Of a stretch of 64,000 nucleotides of DNA, positions 8,528 to 18,262 are shown in pieces. Every line of letters starts with the position of its first letter. The first letter of the stretch is position 1. The DNA comes from Corynebacterium massiliense DSM 45435 (GTDB taxonomy: Bacteria > Actinomycetota > Actinomycetes > Mycobacteriales > Mycobacteriaceae), in NCBI RefSeq assembly GCF_028609805.1, contig NZ_CP063189.1, forward strand, positions 1,922,001 to 1,986,000, written 5' to 3'. The notes beneath the pieces are model-generated. The model worked only from the letters and a program-made list of their open reading frames with translations, was not told the origin of the DNA and did not search any database. The position numbers and the translations under genes were made by a program.

Positions 8528-10642
8528 GTGACTTTCCTGCGTAAAAACCTACTGCGGGCCAACCCGTTCGCCTCGTCGCGTTCCAGCCTGACCTGCCAGT
8601 ACAAGTGCGGCAACGCCTGCCTCGGCGACTGCGACAACACCTCGTCCAACCCCTACTTCGGCGACCAGTTCTCCCGCCGCAAGGCTCTGCGCGCCGGCGG
8701 CCTCGCCGTCGTCTCCGTCGGCGGCGGCGCAGCCCTGGCCGCGTGCGCCACTGGTGCAGAAAACGAAAACGGCGCCGACTCGAAGACCGGGGACTCCGCT
8801 AGCGGCGGCAAGACCACCGCCAGCGAATCCGCCACGGACCAGCCCAGTGCCGACGGCATGCACTTCGACAGCGTCGAGCCCAACGAGAAGGACGAGGTCG
8901 TCGTGCCGGCGGGCTACGAGCAGTCCGTCCTCATCGCGTGGGGCGACCCGGTGGTCAAGGGCGCGCCCGAGTTCGATGTGCACAACCAGAAGGCCGCCGA
9001 CGCGGAAAAGCAGTTCGGCTTCAACAATGACTTCGCGGGTCTGCTCGAGCACCCGAGCGACGATTCGCGCCTTCTCTACGTGTGCAACCACGAGTACACC
9101 ACCGAGCCGCAGATGTTCCCCGGCTACGACTCGGACAACCCGACCGACGAGCAGATCCGTTTGGGCTGGGCCAACCACGGCATGACGGTGCTGGAGGTGT
9201 CCAAGGACGCAAAGAGCGGCAAACTCACCCGCAAATTCGGCGACCTGAACCGCCGCATCACCGCCACCACCCCGTTCACGCTCACCGGACCGGCGGCCGG
9301 TTCCGAGTTCGTGAAAACCAGCGCGGATTCGACGGGCACGCGGGTGCTGGGGACCATCGCCAATTGCTCCGGCGGCGTCACCCCGTGGGGTACGGTCTTG
9401 TCCGGCGAGGAGAACTTCGACAGCTACTTCGCCAACGCTTCTTCCTCCGACAAGCGCACCCAGGAGTCGCTGGAGCGCTTCGGGTTCAAAGACGAGGCAT
9501 CGACACGCAAGTGGGAGCGTCTGGACGAGCGCTTTGACCTGGCAAAGAACCCGAACGAGGCCAACCGTTTCGGCTACGTCGTCGAGGTCAACCCGTACGA
9601 TCCGAAGTCCACGCCGGTCAAGCACTCGGCGGTGGGCCGTTTCAAGCACGAGGCCGCCAACGTCCACATCACTAAAGACGGCACCGTGGTCACCTATTCC
9701 GGCGACGACTCGCGCTTCGAGTACATCTACAAGTTCGTCAGCTCCAAGAAGGTCAAGGAGGGCGACACCGCCCACAACATGACCATCCTGGACAACGGCA
9801 CGCTCTACGTTGCGGTGATGGACGGCAACTCCCCGGAAGACGAGATCGATGGCTCCGGCGTGCTGCCTGACGATGGCGCCTTCGACGGCAAGGGCCGCTG
9901 GGTCAAGCTGCTCACCGCGGACACCGACAACAACAAGTACGAGTCTCACGTGGACGGCTTCAGCGCCGAGGAGGTCGCGGTGTTTACCCGTGAGGCCGCC
10001 GACAAGGTGGGCGCAACCAAGATGGACCGCCCGGAGGACGTGGACATCAACCCGCAGACCGGCAAGGTCTACGCGGCGCTGACCAACAACTCCTACCGCG
10101 GCGCCACCGGCAAGGACGCCAAGAAGAGCAAGGAGGGCCCGAAGGAATGGGCCCCGGTTAAGGAGAACAAGAACGGCATGGTCATGGAGATCGACGATGA
10201 CCACGCCGGTGAGTCCTTCACCTGGAACCTCTTCCTCGTCTGCGGTGACCCGAAGGTGGCCAACAGCTACTTCGGCGGATTCGACAAAGAACGGGTCTCC
10301 CCCATTTCGTGCCCGGACAACCTCGCCTTCGATCCGCACGGCAACATGTGGATTTCCACCGACGGCAATGCGCTGGGCTCCAACGATGGCCTCTACGCCG
10401 TGACCACCGAGGGCGCGACGCGCGGCGAGCTCAAGTGCTTCCTCACGGTTCCGGTAGGCGCGGAAACGTGCGGGCCGATTGTCGATGCCGACCGGGTCAT
10501 GGTCAACGTGCAGCACCCGGGCGAGGACGACGAGGCCGCCTTTGACGAGCCGTCGTCCCACTGGCCCGACGGCGGGAACTCCACCCCGCGCCCAGCCGTC
10601 GTGGTGGTGTGGCCGAAGGAGGGGAAGGTCGGCGAGAAATAG
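8528..10642 (+). CDS. phoX: PhoX-type (DUF839) alkaline phosphatase, Tat-exported lipoprotein
   Basis: Secreted calcium/iron phosphatase that releases phosphate from organic esters. The start GTG 8528 has GGAG ten bases upstream; 704 aa. The N-terminus carries the cysteine-rich 'CQYKCGNACLGDCDN' element often found before the Tat signal in PhoX proteins, then SRRKALRAGG (twin arginine, residues 50-51), a hydrophobic stretch and a lipobox-like ALAAC (Cys73). The core contains 'NCSGGVTPWGTVLSGEE', the hallmark DUF839 region, and 'FDPHGNMWISTDG'. The upstream region carries PHO-box-like repeats, so phosphate-starvation control is likely. Confidence 0.88.
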   Translation: MTFLRKNLLRANPFASSRSSLTCQYKCGNACLGDCDNTSSNPYFGDQFSRRKALRAGGLAVVSVGGGAALAACATGAENENGADSKTGDSASGGKTTASESATDQPSADGMHFDSVEPNEKDEVVVPAGYEQSVLIAWGDPVVKGAPEFDVHNQKAADAEKQFGFNNDFAGLLEHPSDDSRLLYVCNHEYTTEPQMFPGYDSDNPTDEQIRLGWANHGMTVLEVSKDAKSGKLTRKFGDLNRRITATTPFTLTGPAAGSEFVKTSADSTGTRVLGTIANCSGGVTPWGTVLSGEENFDSYFANASSSDKRTQESLERFGFKDEASTRKWERLDERFDLAKNPNEANRFGYVVEVNPYDPKSTPVKHSAVGRFKHEAANVHITKDGTVVTYSGDDSRFEYIYKFVSSKKVKEGDTAHNMTILDNGTLYVAVMDGNSPEDEIDGSGVLPDDGAFDGKGRWVKLLTADTDNNKYESHVDGFSAEEVAVFTREAADKVGATKMDRPEDVDINPQTGKVYAALTNNSYRGATGKDAKKSKEGPKEWAPVKENKNGMVMEIDDDHAGESFTWNLFLVCGDPKVANSYFGGFDKERVSPISCPDNLAFDPHGNMWISTDGNALGSNDGLYAVTTEGATRGELKCFLTVPVGAETCGPIVDADRVMVNVQHPGEDDEAAFDEPSSHWPDGGNSTPRPAVVVVWPKEGKVGEK

Positions 10643-10645
10643 CTC

Positions 10646-10726
10646 GTGAGCCAGACGGCTCACCCCCGGTTGTCACCCCTGTGATTCCTCCTGCGCAGAT
10701 CGTTTTTATCCACCGCGCGCAGGAGG
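10646..10726 (+). terminator. Inverted repeats after phoX
   Basis: GTGAGCC/GGCTCAC (10646-10663) directly follows the phoX stop. A larger repeat follows, CCTCCTGCGC (10687-10696) with GCGCAGGAGG (10717-10726). Neither is followed by a good T run. The second abuts the PHO-box-like repeats of the next gene. Confidence 0.4.
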
Positions 10727-10769
10727 TTCATCGCGGGTTAACCTGCCCCCAACCTTGAGTCCACCTGAA
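10726..10769 (+). promoter_or_regulatory. PHO-box-like 11-bp direct repeats upstream of the PhoA-type phosphatase
   Basis: Four 11-mers in register: GTTCATCGCGG (10726-10736), GTTAACCTGCC (10737-10747), CCCAACCTTGA (10748-10758) and GTCCACCTGAA (10759-10769). Each begins with a GTTCACC-like heptamer. The array ends 56 bases before the start codon, a sensible place for an activator of the PhoB/PhoP type. Confidence 0.55.
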
Positions 10770-10825
10770 AGCCTTAACTTCTCCTTGGAAGAAAACCATC
10801 CCATGCTGATTGCAAGGAGTTCAGG

Positions 10826-12568
10826 ATGAACCGCGTACTCAAGGCTGGCCTCGGTCTCGGTGCCGCTGCCGTGCTGGTTGCTGGCTGCAGCGCCCCGGAG
10901 GACAACGCGTCCGGTGCTGACGACAACACCAACGCCACCGCCGCCCAGGACAAGAACGACGACCAAGGTAAGAAGGACGACGACAAGTCCGGCAAGGACA
11001 CCAAGGACAAGGATAAGAAGGACAAGTCCAAGTCGAAGTCCGGCAAGAACGGCGGGGCGGACCTGGATTCCGACATCGCCAACCGCGAGGCCCGCGGCGA
11101 GCTCAAGGAGCACGGCGGCGCTCGTCGCCTGACCGGCGACCAGAGCGACTTCATGAAGCAGGCGATGGATAAGACCGGCGCCAAGAACGTCATCCTGCTC
11201 ATCGGCGATGGCATGGGCGATTCCGAGATCACCGTGGCCCGCAACTACGCGGAGGGTGCCGGCGGCATGTTCAAGGGCATCGACGCTCTGCCGGTCACCG
11301 GCCAGTACACCCACTACTCCCTGGATAAGGAGACCGGCAAGCCGGACTACGTCACCGACTCCGCCGCGTCCGGTTCCGCATGGTCCACCGGCACCAAGAC
11401 CTACAACGGTGCTATCTCCAAGGACATCGACGGCGAGGCGCAGCCGACCCTGCTGGAGATCGCCAAGGCCAACGGCAAGGCGACCGGTAACGTCTCCACC
11501 GCAGAAATCCAGGACGCTACCCCGGCCGTCGAGGCGGCGCACGTCAGCGAGCGTGGCTGCTACGGCCCGGAGGACGCGGAAAAGTGCGGCGACGACCTGA
11601 AGGAGAAGGGCGGCAAGGGCTCCATCTCCGAGCAGATCCTGGACACCCGCGCTGACGTCACCCTGGGTGGCGGCCTCGAGAGCTACGAGCAGACCATCCA
11701 GGCCGGCGACGCCAAGGGCAAGACCGTGCTTGCCGATGCCGAGGAGCGCGGCTACCAGATCCCGAAGACCGCCAAGGAGCTCGAGGAGATCAAGGAAGCC
11801 AACCAGGACAAGCCGGTGCTCGGCCTGTTCGGCGACGGCAACCTCCCGGTTCGTTGGAAGGGCCCGAAGGCGGAGAAGCAGGGCTACCTCCAGGATGCTG
11901 AGAAGTGCACCGAGAATGAGGAGCGCACCGACGACATCCCGAACCTGGCGGCCATGACCAACAAGGCCATCGACCTGCTCGACGACAAGGAAGACGGCTT
12001 CTTCCTGCAGGTGGAGGGCGCGTCCATCGATAAGGAAGACCACATGGCTAACCCGTGTGGCCAGATCGGTGAGACCGTCGACCTGGACGAGGCAGTCCAG
12101 GAGGCCCTCGACTTTGCCAAGAAGGACGGCGAGACCCTCGTGCTGGTCACCGCCGACCACGCACACACCTCGCAGATTGTCGGTTACAAGGACGACAAGG
12201 ACATCGAGAAGCTCGCGGAGAAGAAGGGTATCTCCGTTGAAGAGGCCCGCGAGACCCTGTACCCGGGTCTGTCCCGCAACCTCATCACCGAGGACGGCTC
12301 CCCGATGACCGTCGGCTACGCCACCTCCGAGAACGTGGACGTGGAAAGCCAGGGCCACACCGGCACCCAGCTGCGCCTGGCCGCCTTCGGACCGAACGCC
12401 GCGAACGTGTCGGGCCTGACCGACCAGACCGACCTCTTCTTCACCATCTCCGACGCCTTGGGCCTGGACGCCTCCAAGTTCAGCCTGGACGACAAGGGCA
12501 AGGATGAAAAGAAGGGCAAGGGCGACAAGGCTTCCGAGAAGGCTTCCGAAAAGGCCGACAAGAAGTAA
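10826..12568 (+). CDS. Alkaline phosphatase (PhoA family), lipoprotein
   Basis: Secreted zinc phosphatase. The start ATG 10826 follows AAGGAG; 580 aa. The signal peptide ends in lipobox VAGC (Cys21), followed by a linker of about 50 residues rich in Asp and Lys. Catalytic elements are '[11 protein letters not shown]' (metal-binding Asp), '[12 protein letters not shown]' (nucleophilic Ser region) and '[10 protein letters not shown]' near residue 447. The C-terminus is again Lys/Asp/Glu-rich. Together with phoX it forms a two-phosphatase block in which both promoters carry PHO-box-like repeats. Confidence 0.92.
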   Translation: MNRVLKAGLGLGAAAVLVAGCSAPEDNASGADDNTNATAAQDKNDDQGKKDDDKSGKDTKDKDKKDKSKSKSGKNGGADLDSDIANREARGELKEHGGARRLTGDQSDFMKQAMDKTGAKNVILLIGDGMGDSEITVARNYAEGAGGMFKGIDALPVTGQYTHYSLDKETGKPDYVTDSAASGSAWSTGTKTYNGAISKDIDGEAQPTLLEIAKANGKATGNVSTAEIQDATPAVEAAHVSERGCYGPEDAEKCGDDLKEKGGKGSISEQILDTRADVTLGGGLESYEQTIQAGDAKGKTVLADAEERGYQIPKTAKELEEIKEANQDKPVLGLFGDGNLPVRWKGPKAEKQGYLQDAEKCTENEERTDDIPNLAAMTNKAIDLLDDKEDGFFLQVEGASIDKEDHMANPCGQIGETVDLDEAVQEALDFAKKDGETLVLVTADHAHTSQIVGYKDDKDIEKLAEKKGISVEEARETLYPGLSRNLITEDGSPMTVGYATSENVDVESQGHTGTQLRLAAFGPNAANVSGLTDQTDLFFTISDALGLDASKFSLDDKGKDEKKGKGDKASEKASEKADKK

Positions 12569-12592
12569 ACCTTCTCTTCTCCCCCAGCGCTT

Positions 12593-12655
12593 ACGCCCTG
12601 GGTGTGCGTTGAAGCGACGTTCTCGCCGCGCACACCCAGGGCGTTCGCCGTTTTC
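12593..12655. terminator. Bidirectional terminator between the phosphatase and gltS
   Basis: Perfect 16-bp stem, ACGCCCTGGGTGTGCG (12593-12608) with its complement at 12629-12644, and a short T run on the plus side. It lies between convergent genes whose stops are at 12568 and 12662. Confidence 0.85.
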
Positions 12656-12661
12656 TGCCCG

Positions 12662-13882
12662 CTAGCTCACGAAGCCGAGGAACACCATGATGACGGTGAT
12701 GTTCACGAAGTCGATGAACATGCCGCCGACGATGGGCAGGACGAAGAAGGCGACGGGCGAGGGTGTGAACTTCTGGACCACGGACTCCATGTTGGCCACG
12801 CCGTTCGGGGTGGCGCCCATGCCAAAGCCGCAGTGGCCGGCGGTGATGATGGCCGAGTCGTAGGACTTGCCCATCACCGGGGAGGTGACAAAGCGGGCGA
12901 AGACAAACATGAGGACCGTCTGCGCGGCGAGCAGCACGATGAGCGGCAGCGCAAGATCCACCAGCTCCCACAGGCGGATGGACATCAGCGCCATGGCCAA
13001 GAACAGCGCGAGGGCGACCTCGCCGACGACCTCTACCTCCTGCGGCGGCACCAACTCGTGGTACTTCTCCGGCTGCTGCCGGTCGGACAGGTAGCGCAGG
13101 ATGATGGCCACAATCATCGAGCCGAAGTACCCCGGGAAGGCGGCCTGCTCGGTGAGCTGCCCCACCAGGTAATTGAGCGCCTCGGTGACGTAGGAGCCGA
13201 TGAACATGGCGATCAAGATGACCACGAACGCCTGGAGGACGCGTCCGCTACGTAGGTGGCGCGGTTCTTCGGCCAGCAGGCCCTCGTCCACCTTGTCGCC
13301 GCCTTCGACCGCGTGCAGGCGGTGCTTGGTGATGAGCCGGTTCGCCAGCGGCCCACCCATGAGCGAGCCCGCGATCAGACCGAACGTGGCGGCAGTGTAG
13401 GCGACCGTCTCCGCGCCGGCGGTGCCGTTGGCCTCCACGAGCGGGGCGATGCCGCCGGAAACCCCGTGCCCGCCGGTCATGGCCACTGAGCCGGTCATCA
13501 GCGCCAGCGCCGAGGGGATCTGCACCAGCGGCGCGAGAGCGGTGGCAAGGACGTCTTGCAGGATCACCAACACGGACGCGACGACCAGGAACCGGAGCAC
13601 CAGCGGGCCGGCCTTGCGCAGGATCGCGATGGACGCGCCGTAGCCGACCGTGGTGAAAAACATCGTCATGAAGAAGCTCTGCAGCGTGGTGTCGAACTCG
13701 ATCTCCGCCACGTCGGTAAGCCACAGGCCCAAGTTGATGATGGCGAACAGGAAGCCGCCGATGACCGGAGAGGGAATGGCGAATCGCTCGAAGAAGCGCA
13801 CCCGGCGGCGCAGCCACATGCCGATGACCAGCAGGATGACGGCAAACCCGATGGTTTGCACCATGTCCATTTCGATATTCAT
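12662..13882 (-). CDS. gltS: Sodium/glutamate symporter (GltS family)
   Basis: Integral membrane protein importing glutamate with sodium. 406 aa with about ten or more hydrophobic segments. 'TGSVAMTGGHGVSGG' is the characteristic GltS glycine-rich motif, with a second re-entrant-like 'ITAGHCGFGMGATPNGVANM' near the C-terminus. The ATG at 13882 has GAGGAG seven bases upstream on the minus strand. It is divergent from the VOC-family gene, with 188 bases of shared promoter region. Confidence 0.9.
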   Translation of the reverse strand: MNIEMDMVQTIGFAVILLVIGMWLRRRVRFFERFAIPSPVIGGFLFAIINLGLWLTDVAEIEFDTTLQSFFMTMFFTTVGYGASIAILRKAGPLVLRFLVVASVLVILQDVLATALAPLVQIPSALALMTGSVAMTGGHGVSGGIAPLVEANGTAGAETVAYTAATFGLIAGSLMGGPLANRLITKHRLHAVEGGDKVDEGLLAEEPRHLRSGRVLQAFVVILIAMFIGSYVTEALNYLVGQLTEQAAFPGYFGSMIVAIILRYLSDRQQPEKYHELVPPQEVEVVGEVALALFLAMALMSIRLWELVDLALPLIVLLAAQTVLMFVFARFVTSPVMGKSYDSAIITAGHCGFGMGATPNGVANMESVVQKFTPSPVAFFVLPIVGGMFIDFVNITVIMVFLGFVS

Positions 13883-14070
13883 TCACGCTCTCCTCGTTTG
13901 AGACGCCCATGACGGGCGTGCACACCCCCGCGGACAGTAATGCACCTCACTTTATATCTATCCAGTGAGTCTGCGCATAGATTCGATCGAATTGAAATAC
14001 TTTCCGGAATAAATCCTCCCCCGCTATAGTTATATGACACGTCAACTACATGCCACGGAGGGCCACCCCG

Positions 14071-15003
14071 ATGCCGACCACCGAAGAGACCACAACGAAT
14101 ACCCTGAGCGCCGCCACTCACATGGGCGCCATCACCTTGAACGTGGGCAACCTGAAGCGGATATCCGCGTACTACGAGGAGGCGCTTGGCCTTACCCCCA
14201 TCGAGGACGCAGAGGTCCGCCGCGAGCGCCGTCGCGTCCTCGGCCACAGCACGACGCCCCTGGTGCGCCTCGTGGAAACCCCAGATCTGCCCGCCTGGAA
14301 CGGCCGCCAGGCAGGCCTGTTCCACACCGCGTTCCTCTATCAGACCCAGCAGGAGCTCGCCGTCACCGTCGCCCGCGCGGCGCAGCACCCGGAAAGCCGC
14401 TACGTGGGCAGCGCCGACCATCTCGTGAGCGAGGCGTTCTACTTCACCGACCCGGAGGGAAACGGCATTGAGCTCTACTGGGACCGCCCCCGCAGCGAGT
14501 GGCCCCGGCGCGGCGGGCAGGTCATCATGGACACCCTTCCCCTCGACCCGCGGGCTTACCTGCGCAGCCACCTCCCCGAGTCCGCGCACGCTGGCGCCGG
14601 TAAGGAGACCGGCCGCATCGGCCACGTCCACCTGCAGGTAGGCGATACTGCCCTGGCACGGGAGTTCTACGTTGGCCAGCTCGGCTTCGGCGTGACCAAT
14701 GACCAGTTCCCGCAGGCCTTGTTTGCTTCCGCGGGCGGCTACCACCACCACGTGGCTATGAATACGTGGAATTCTCGCGGCGCCGGCCCGCGTGCGGCCA
14801 CCCTCGGCCTCGGGAACGTGGCCGTCACGGTCCCCGGCCGCGCGGATCTCAATGCCCTCACCGAGCGCCTCCGCTCCACCGGCCAGGCCGCCACGCTTGC
14901 CGATGACGGCGCCAGCCTCACCGTCCGCGACCCCTGGGGCACCGCGGTCACCGTCTCGACGCCCGAAGCAGAACGCGACGTCGACTACGTGCTGGGGCGG
15001 TAA
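14071..15003 (+). CDS. VOC-superfamily (glyoxalase/extradiol dioxygenase-like) protein
   Basis: 310 aa from ATG 14071, chosen because GGAGGGC lies just upstream; an in-frame ATG at 14050 has no ribosome site. It contains two vicinal-oxygen-chelate halves. The N-terminal half has 'HMGAITLNVGNLKRISAYYEEALGL' (split here between residues 12-36) and 'FYFTDPEGNGIELYWDRP'; the C-terminal half has 'IGHVHLQVGDTALAREFY' and 'HHHVAMNTW'. This arrangement resembles CatE-like catechol 2,3-dioxygenases (YfiE/YcxE group). The substrate is unknown and nothing nearby suggests an aromatic pathway. Confidence 0.8.
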   Translation: MPTTEETTTNTLSAATHMGAITLNVGNLKRISAYYEEALGLTPIEDAEVRRERRRVLGHSTTPLVRLVETPDLPAWNGRQAGLFHTAFLYQTQQELAVTVARAAQHPESRYVGSADHLVSEAFYFTDPEGNGIELYWDRPRSEWPRRGGQVIMDTLPLDPRAYLRSHLPESAHAGAGKETGRIGHVHLQVGDTALAREFYVGQLGFGVTNDQFPQALFASAGGYHHHVAMNTWNSRGAGPRAATLGLGNVAVTVPGRADLNALTERLRSTGQAATLADDGASLTVRDPWGTAVTVSTPEAERDVDYVLGR

Positions 15004-15428
15004 TACACCCCAGCCCAGTGCAACTGGAATGAGACCAAGAGGAAGACATTGGTCCTATTACGACGAAATTTCACATTTTAGCACTTCCTTGATTTTTAAA
15101 CCAATAGTCATAAATTACACGCCTCCGTAATTTCTTCTACCGCCCGTGCAATTTATAGAGACCGCCGAAAGCGACAATCCCCAATCTTCAACACCGTCTC
15201 TATAACACCCCTGGACACGGTATTTTATTCACCCCCGTCAATGCATATTTAAACCGGTTTCGCTCCGATTTTTTAGCCGGTTAACATTGGTGAAAAATGA
15301 CACATAGAAATTCAATCAATTCTATTGTCGGAGCCGCACCTCTCGCCGTACTGTGAGCGTAGCGGGTTACGGAAGTTAAACCCGCTCTCGGGAAATCCCT
15401 AGGATATTAATTCCTAGAAAGGAAAAAT
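15004..15428 (+). promoter_or_regulatory. A+T-rich leader and promoter region of arcD-arcA
   Basis: 425 non-coding bases. A perfect 10-bp inverted repeat TTATAGAGAC (15153-15162) / GTCTCTATAA (15196-15205) has a 33-base spacer. AACCGG (15252-15257) can pair with CCGGTT (15277-15282). Nearer the gene are AGCGGGTT/AACCCGCT (15361-15368 with 15379-15386) and CTAGGA/TCCTAG (15399-15404 with 15412-15417). The last stem touches the ribosome site GAAAGGA. The pattern recalls the arcB leader. Confidence 0.5.
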
Positions 15429-16934
15429 ATGCATTCGCACAAAGCGTCCAGCGTGGCTGCCTCGACAGCCTCGCTGCCTGATCCTCCAGAGGGATCTGGG
15501 CGCGCCAGCGAAGCAGGCGGACTAGCCTTTCCGGCCCTCCTGGCCCTCGTCGTAGGCTCCATGATTGGTGGAGGCATCTTCTCCCTCCCCCAAAACGTTG
15601 CCTCCGCCGCAGCACCAGGCCCCATCATCATCGGATGGGTCATCACCGGCATCGGCATGGTGTGCCTTGCCCTGGTTTACCAGTTCCTCTCCCGCCGGAA
15701 ACCAGAACTCGATAACGGCGTTTACGCCTACGCACGCGCCGGTTTCGGTAACTACGTGGGGTTCAACTCCGCGTGGGGTTACTGGCTATCAGCGCTCATC
15801 GGCAACGTCGGTTACCTTATTTTGCTGTTCTCCACGCTGGGTAAGTTCTTCCCAGTCTTCGAGGGTGGCAACACGGTACCTGCGGTGATTCTCGCCTCGG
15901 TCCTGCTGTGGGCCGTTCACTTCCTGGTCATCAGCGGCGTGCAAACCGCTGCGCTGATCAACACGATCACGACGGTGGCGAAAATCGTGCCGCTCGCGGT
16001 GTTCATTGTCGTCGTGGCTATCGGGTTCAATTACGACCTGTTCACCATGGATTTCTGGGGCAGCGAAGCGTCCCTGGGCTCGGTTTCTGAACAAACCAAG
16101 TCCATGATGATGATTACCGTCTGGGTCTTCATCGGCATCGAAGGCGCATCGATCTACTCGAAGCGCGCAAAGAACCGTTCCGATGTAGGCAAGGCCACGG
16201 TCACCGGCTTCCTGTTCATGTTGGCCCTCCTTGTGGCGGTCAACCTGCTCTCCTTGGGCGTTATGCAGCGCTCGGACATCGCCAATCTGCCCGATGTTTC
16301 TATGGCTGACGTCCTCGCCGAGGTCGTGGGCCCGTGGGGCGCCTGGCTGATTAGTATCGGCGTTCTCATCTCCCTTATCGGCGCCTTGCTGTCATGGATC
16401 CTCCTGTGCGGTGAAACCATGCAGATCCCTGGTTCGGACGGCACGATGCCGAAGTTCTTCGGCAAGCTGAACAAGCACGACGCCCCGGCCAACGCGCTAT
16501 GGGTCACCAACGCCATCACCCAGTTGTTCCTCATCACGGCGTTGTTCTCCGACAATGTCTACCTGTCCATGGCTACTCTCGCCGCCGCACTCATCCTCGT
16601 GCCGTACCTGCTGTCTGCCGGATACGCGCTGATGGTGACGGTACGGGGCGACACCTACACCGGGAAGATGGCGAAAGGCCGCGTACGCGACCTCATCATC
16701 TCCCTCGTCGCCACGGTCTACGGGTTGTGGCTCATCTACGCAGCCGGGCCGTCCAACCTTCTCCTCTCAGCTCTGCTGTACCTGCCTGGTGCAGCCGTCT
16801 ACATCTGGGCTAAGCGCGAAAAGGGTGCGAAGCATTACTTCAAACCCTACGAGCTCATCATCCTGGCTGTCCTGGCGATCGCCGCCGTGGCAGCACTCTG
16901 GATGTTGGCCACTGGCAGCCTCTCCCTCGTTTAA
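15429..16934 (+). CDS. arcD: Arginine/ornithine antiporter-type APC permease
   Basis: Basic amino-acid/polyamine antiporter of the APC superfamily, 501 aa with about 12-13 membrane segments after a 30-residue cytoplasmic N-terminus. 'ALVVGSMIGGGIFSLPQNVA' (about residues 37-56) is the APC helix-1 substrate motif and 'VFIGIEGASIYSKRAKNRSDV' the helix-6 region typical of ArcD/AdiC relatives. ATG 15429 follows GAAAGGA. arcA starts 36 bases after its stop, so the pair should supply arginine and remove ornithine for the deiminase pathway. Confidence 0.9.
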   Translation: MHSHKASSVAASTASLPDPPEGSGRASEAGGLAFPALLALVVGSMIGGGIFSLPQNVASAAAPGPIIIGWVITGIGMVCLALVYQFLSRRKPELDNGVYAYARAGFGNYVGFNSAWGYWLSALIGNVGYLILLFSTLGKFFPVFEGGNTVPAVILASVLLWAVHFLVISGVQTAALINTITTVAKIVPLAVFIVVVAIGFNYDLFTMDFWGSEASLGSVSEQTKSMMMITVWVFIGIEGASIYSKRAKNRSDVGKATVTGFLFMLALLVAVNLLSLGVMQRSDIANLPDVSMADVLAEVVGPWGAWLISIGVLISLIGALLSWILLCGETMQIPGSDGTMPKFFGKLNKHDAPANALWVTNAITQLFLITALFSDNVYLSMATLAAALILVPYLLSAGYALMVTVRGDTYTGKMAKGRVRDLIISLVATVYGLWLIYAAGPSNLLLSALLYLPGAAVYIWAKREKGAKHYFKPYELIILAVLAIAAVAALWMLATGSLSLV

Positions 16935-16970
16935 CCTCCTCTTCTCTTCCCTTTGGAAAGGACTTTCATC

Positions 16971-18218
16971 ATGACTTCCGCAAACACCCCGATTGGTGCC
17001 TGGTCCGAGGTTGGCAAACTCCGTCAGGTTCTCGTCTGCTCGCCGGGCCGCGCCCACGAGCGTCTGACCCCGCGTAACGCCGAGGAACTTCTGTTTGACG
17101 ATGTTCTGTGGGTCGAGGAAGCGCAGCGCCACCACGCCGACTTCGTCCGCAAGATGGAAGAGCGCGGCGTCGAGGTCTTCGAGATGCACAAGATGCTCGC
17201 GGAAACCCTCGACAACGACGAAGCCCGCGACTGGATCCTGAAGACCAAGCTGGCCCCGAAGAATGTCGGCTCCGGAGCTTCTGACGAGCTCTACTCCTGG
17301 CTGAAGAGTGAAGAGTCGGGCGAGCTGGCCGAAAAGCTCATCGGTGGCGTGGCCTTCTCTGAGCTGCCGAAGGACCTGTCCATCATGAACACGCTCGCGG
17401 AGGCCCACGAAGGCACCCAGTTCGTCATCCCGCCGCTGCCGAACACCCAGTTCACTCGTGACACCACCGCGTGGATCTTCGGCGGCGTCACCCTGAACCC
17501 GATGCACTGGCCGACCCGCCGCCAGGAAACCCTCCTCACCTCCGCCATCTACAAGTTCCACCCGAAGTTCACCAACGAGGACTTCCACGTCTGGTACGGC
17601 GATCCGTCCAAGGACCAGGGCCTGTCCTCCCTGGAGGGTGGCGATATCATGCCGGTCGGCAACGGTGTGGTTCTCATCGGCATGTCCGAGCGTTCTAACT
17701 GGCAGGCGATTTCCCAGGTGGCCAAGAACCTCTTCGCTGAAAATGCGGCCGAGAAGGTCATCGTGGCTGGTATGGCACCGGATCGTGCGTCCATGCACCT
17801 CGACACCGTCTTCACCTTCTGCGACCGTGACATCGTGACTGCCTACGAGCCGGTGACCGATACCATCATCCCGTTCACCATTCGTCCGGAGGACAACGCG
17901 GCAGGCATCTCCGTTACCCGTGAGAACAAGAAGTTTGTGGACGTCGTTGCCGATGCCCTCAACTTGGACAAGCTGCGCGTGGTCCCGACCGGTGGCGACG
18001 CGTTCACCGCCGAGCGCGAACAGTGGGATGACGCCAACAACGTCGTGGCTCTGGAGCCGGGCGTGGTCGTTGGCTACGAGCGCAACATGCACACCAACAA
18101 GCGCCTGGAGGAGGCAGGCATCGAGGTCGTCTCCATCAGCTCCGCTGAGCTGGGCCGCGGTCGCGGTGGCGGCCACTGCATGACGTGCCCGATCACCCGT
18201 GACGCGGTGGAATACTAA
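16971..18218 (+). CDS. arcA: Arginine deiminase
   Basis: Hydrolyses arginine to citrulline and ammonia, the first step of the ADI pathway. 415 aa from ATG 16971, with GGAAAGGA upstream; an in-frame TTG at 16953 is not needed. Motifs: 'QVLVCSPGRAHERLTP' near the N-terminus, FTRDTTAWI in the middle and the C-terminal 'GRGRGGGHCMTCPI' with the catalytic cysteine. It is co-transcribed with arcD. Its partners arcB/arcC are about 10 kb upstream, an unusual split. Confidence 0.96.
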   Translation: MTSANTPIGAWSEVGKLRQVLVCSPGRAHERLTPRNAEELLFDDVLWVEEAQRHHADFVRKMEERGVEVFEMHKMLAETLDNDEARDWILKTKLAPKNVGSGASDELYSWLKSEESGELAEKLIGGVAFSELPKDLSIMNTLAEAHEGTQFVIPPLPNTQFTRDTTAWIFGGVTLNPMHWPTRRQETLLTSAIYKFHPKFTNEDFHVWYGDPSKDQGLSSLEGGDIMPVGNGVVLIGMSERSNWQAISQVAKNLFAENAAEKVIVAGMAPDRASMHLDTVFTFCDRDIVTAYEPVTDTIIPFTIRPEDNAAGISVTRENKKFVDVVADALNLDKLRVVPTGGDAFTAEREQWDDANNVVALEPGVVVGYERNMHTNKRLEEAGIEVVSISSAELGRGRGGGHCMTCPITRDAVEY

Positions 18219-18262
18219 CTCCCCTCGTGCAGACTCGGTTTAGGCCGTGTCGCTGTCAGCGT

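Noticed and set aside
8549..10663. 704-codon minus-strand frame
   Set aside because: Antisense shadow of phoX with no motifs or ribosome site.
10706..12358. 550-codon minus-strand frame
   Set aside because: Antisense of the PhoA-type phosphatase; Leu/Val/Gly-rich shadow of GC-rich coding DNA.
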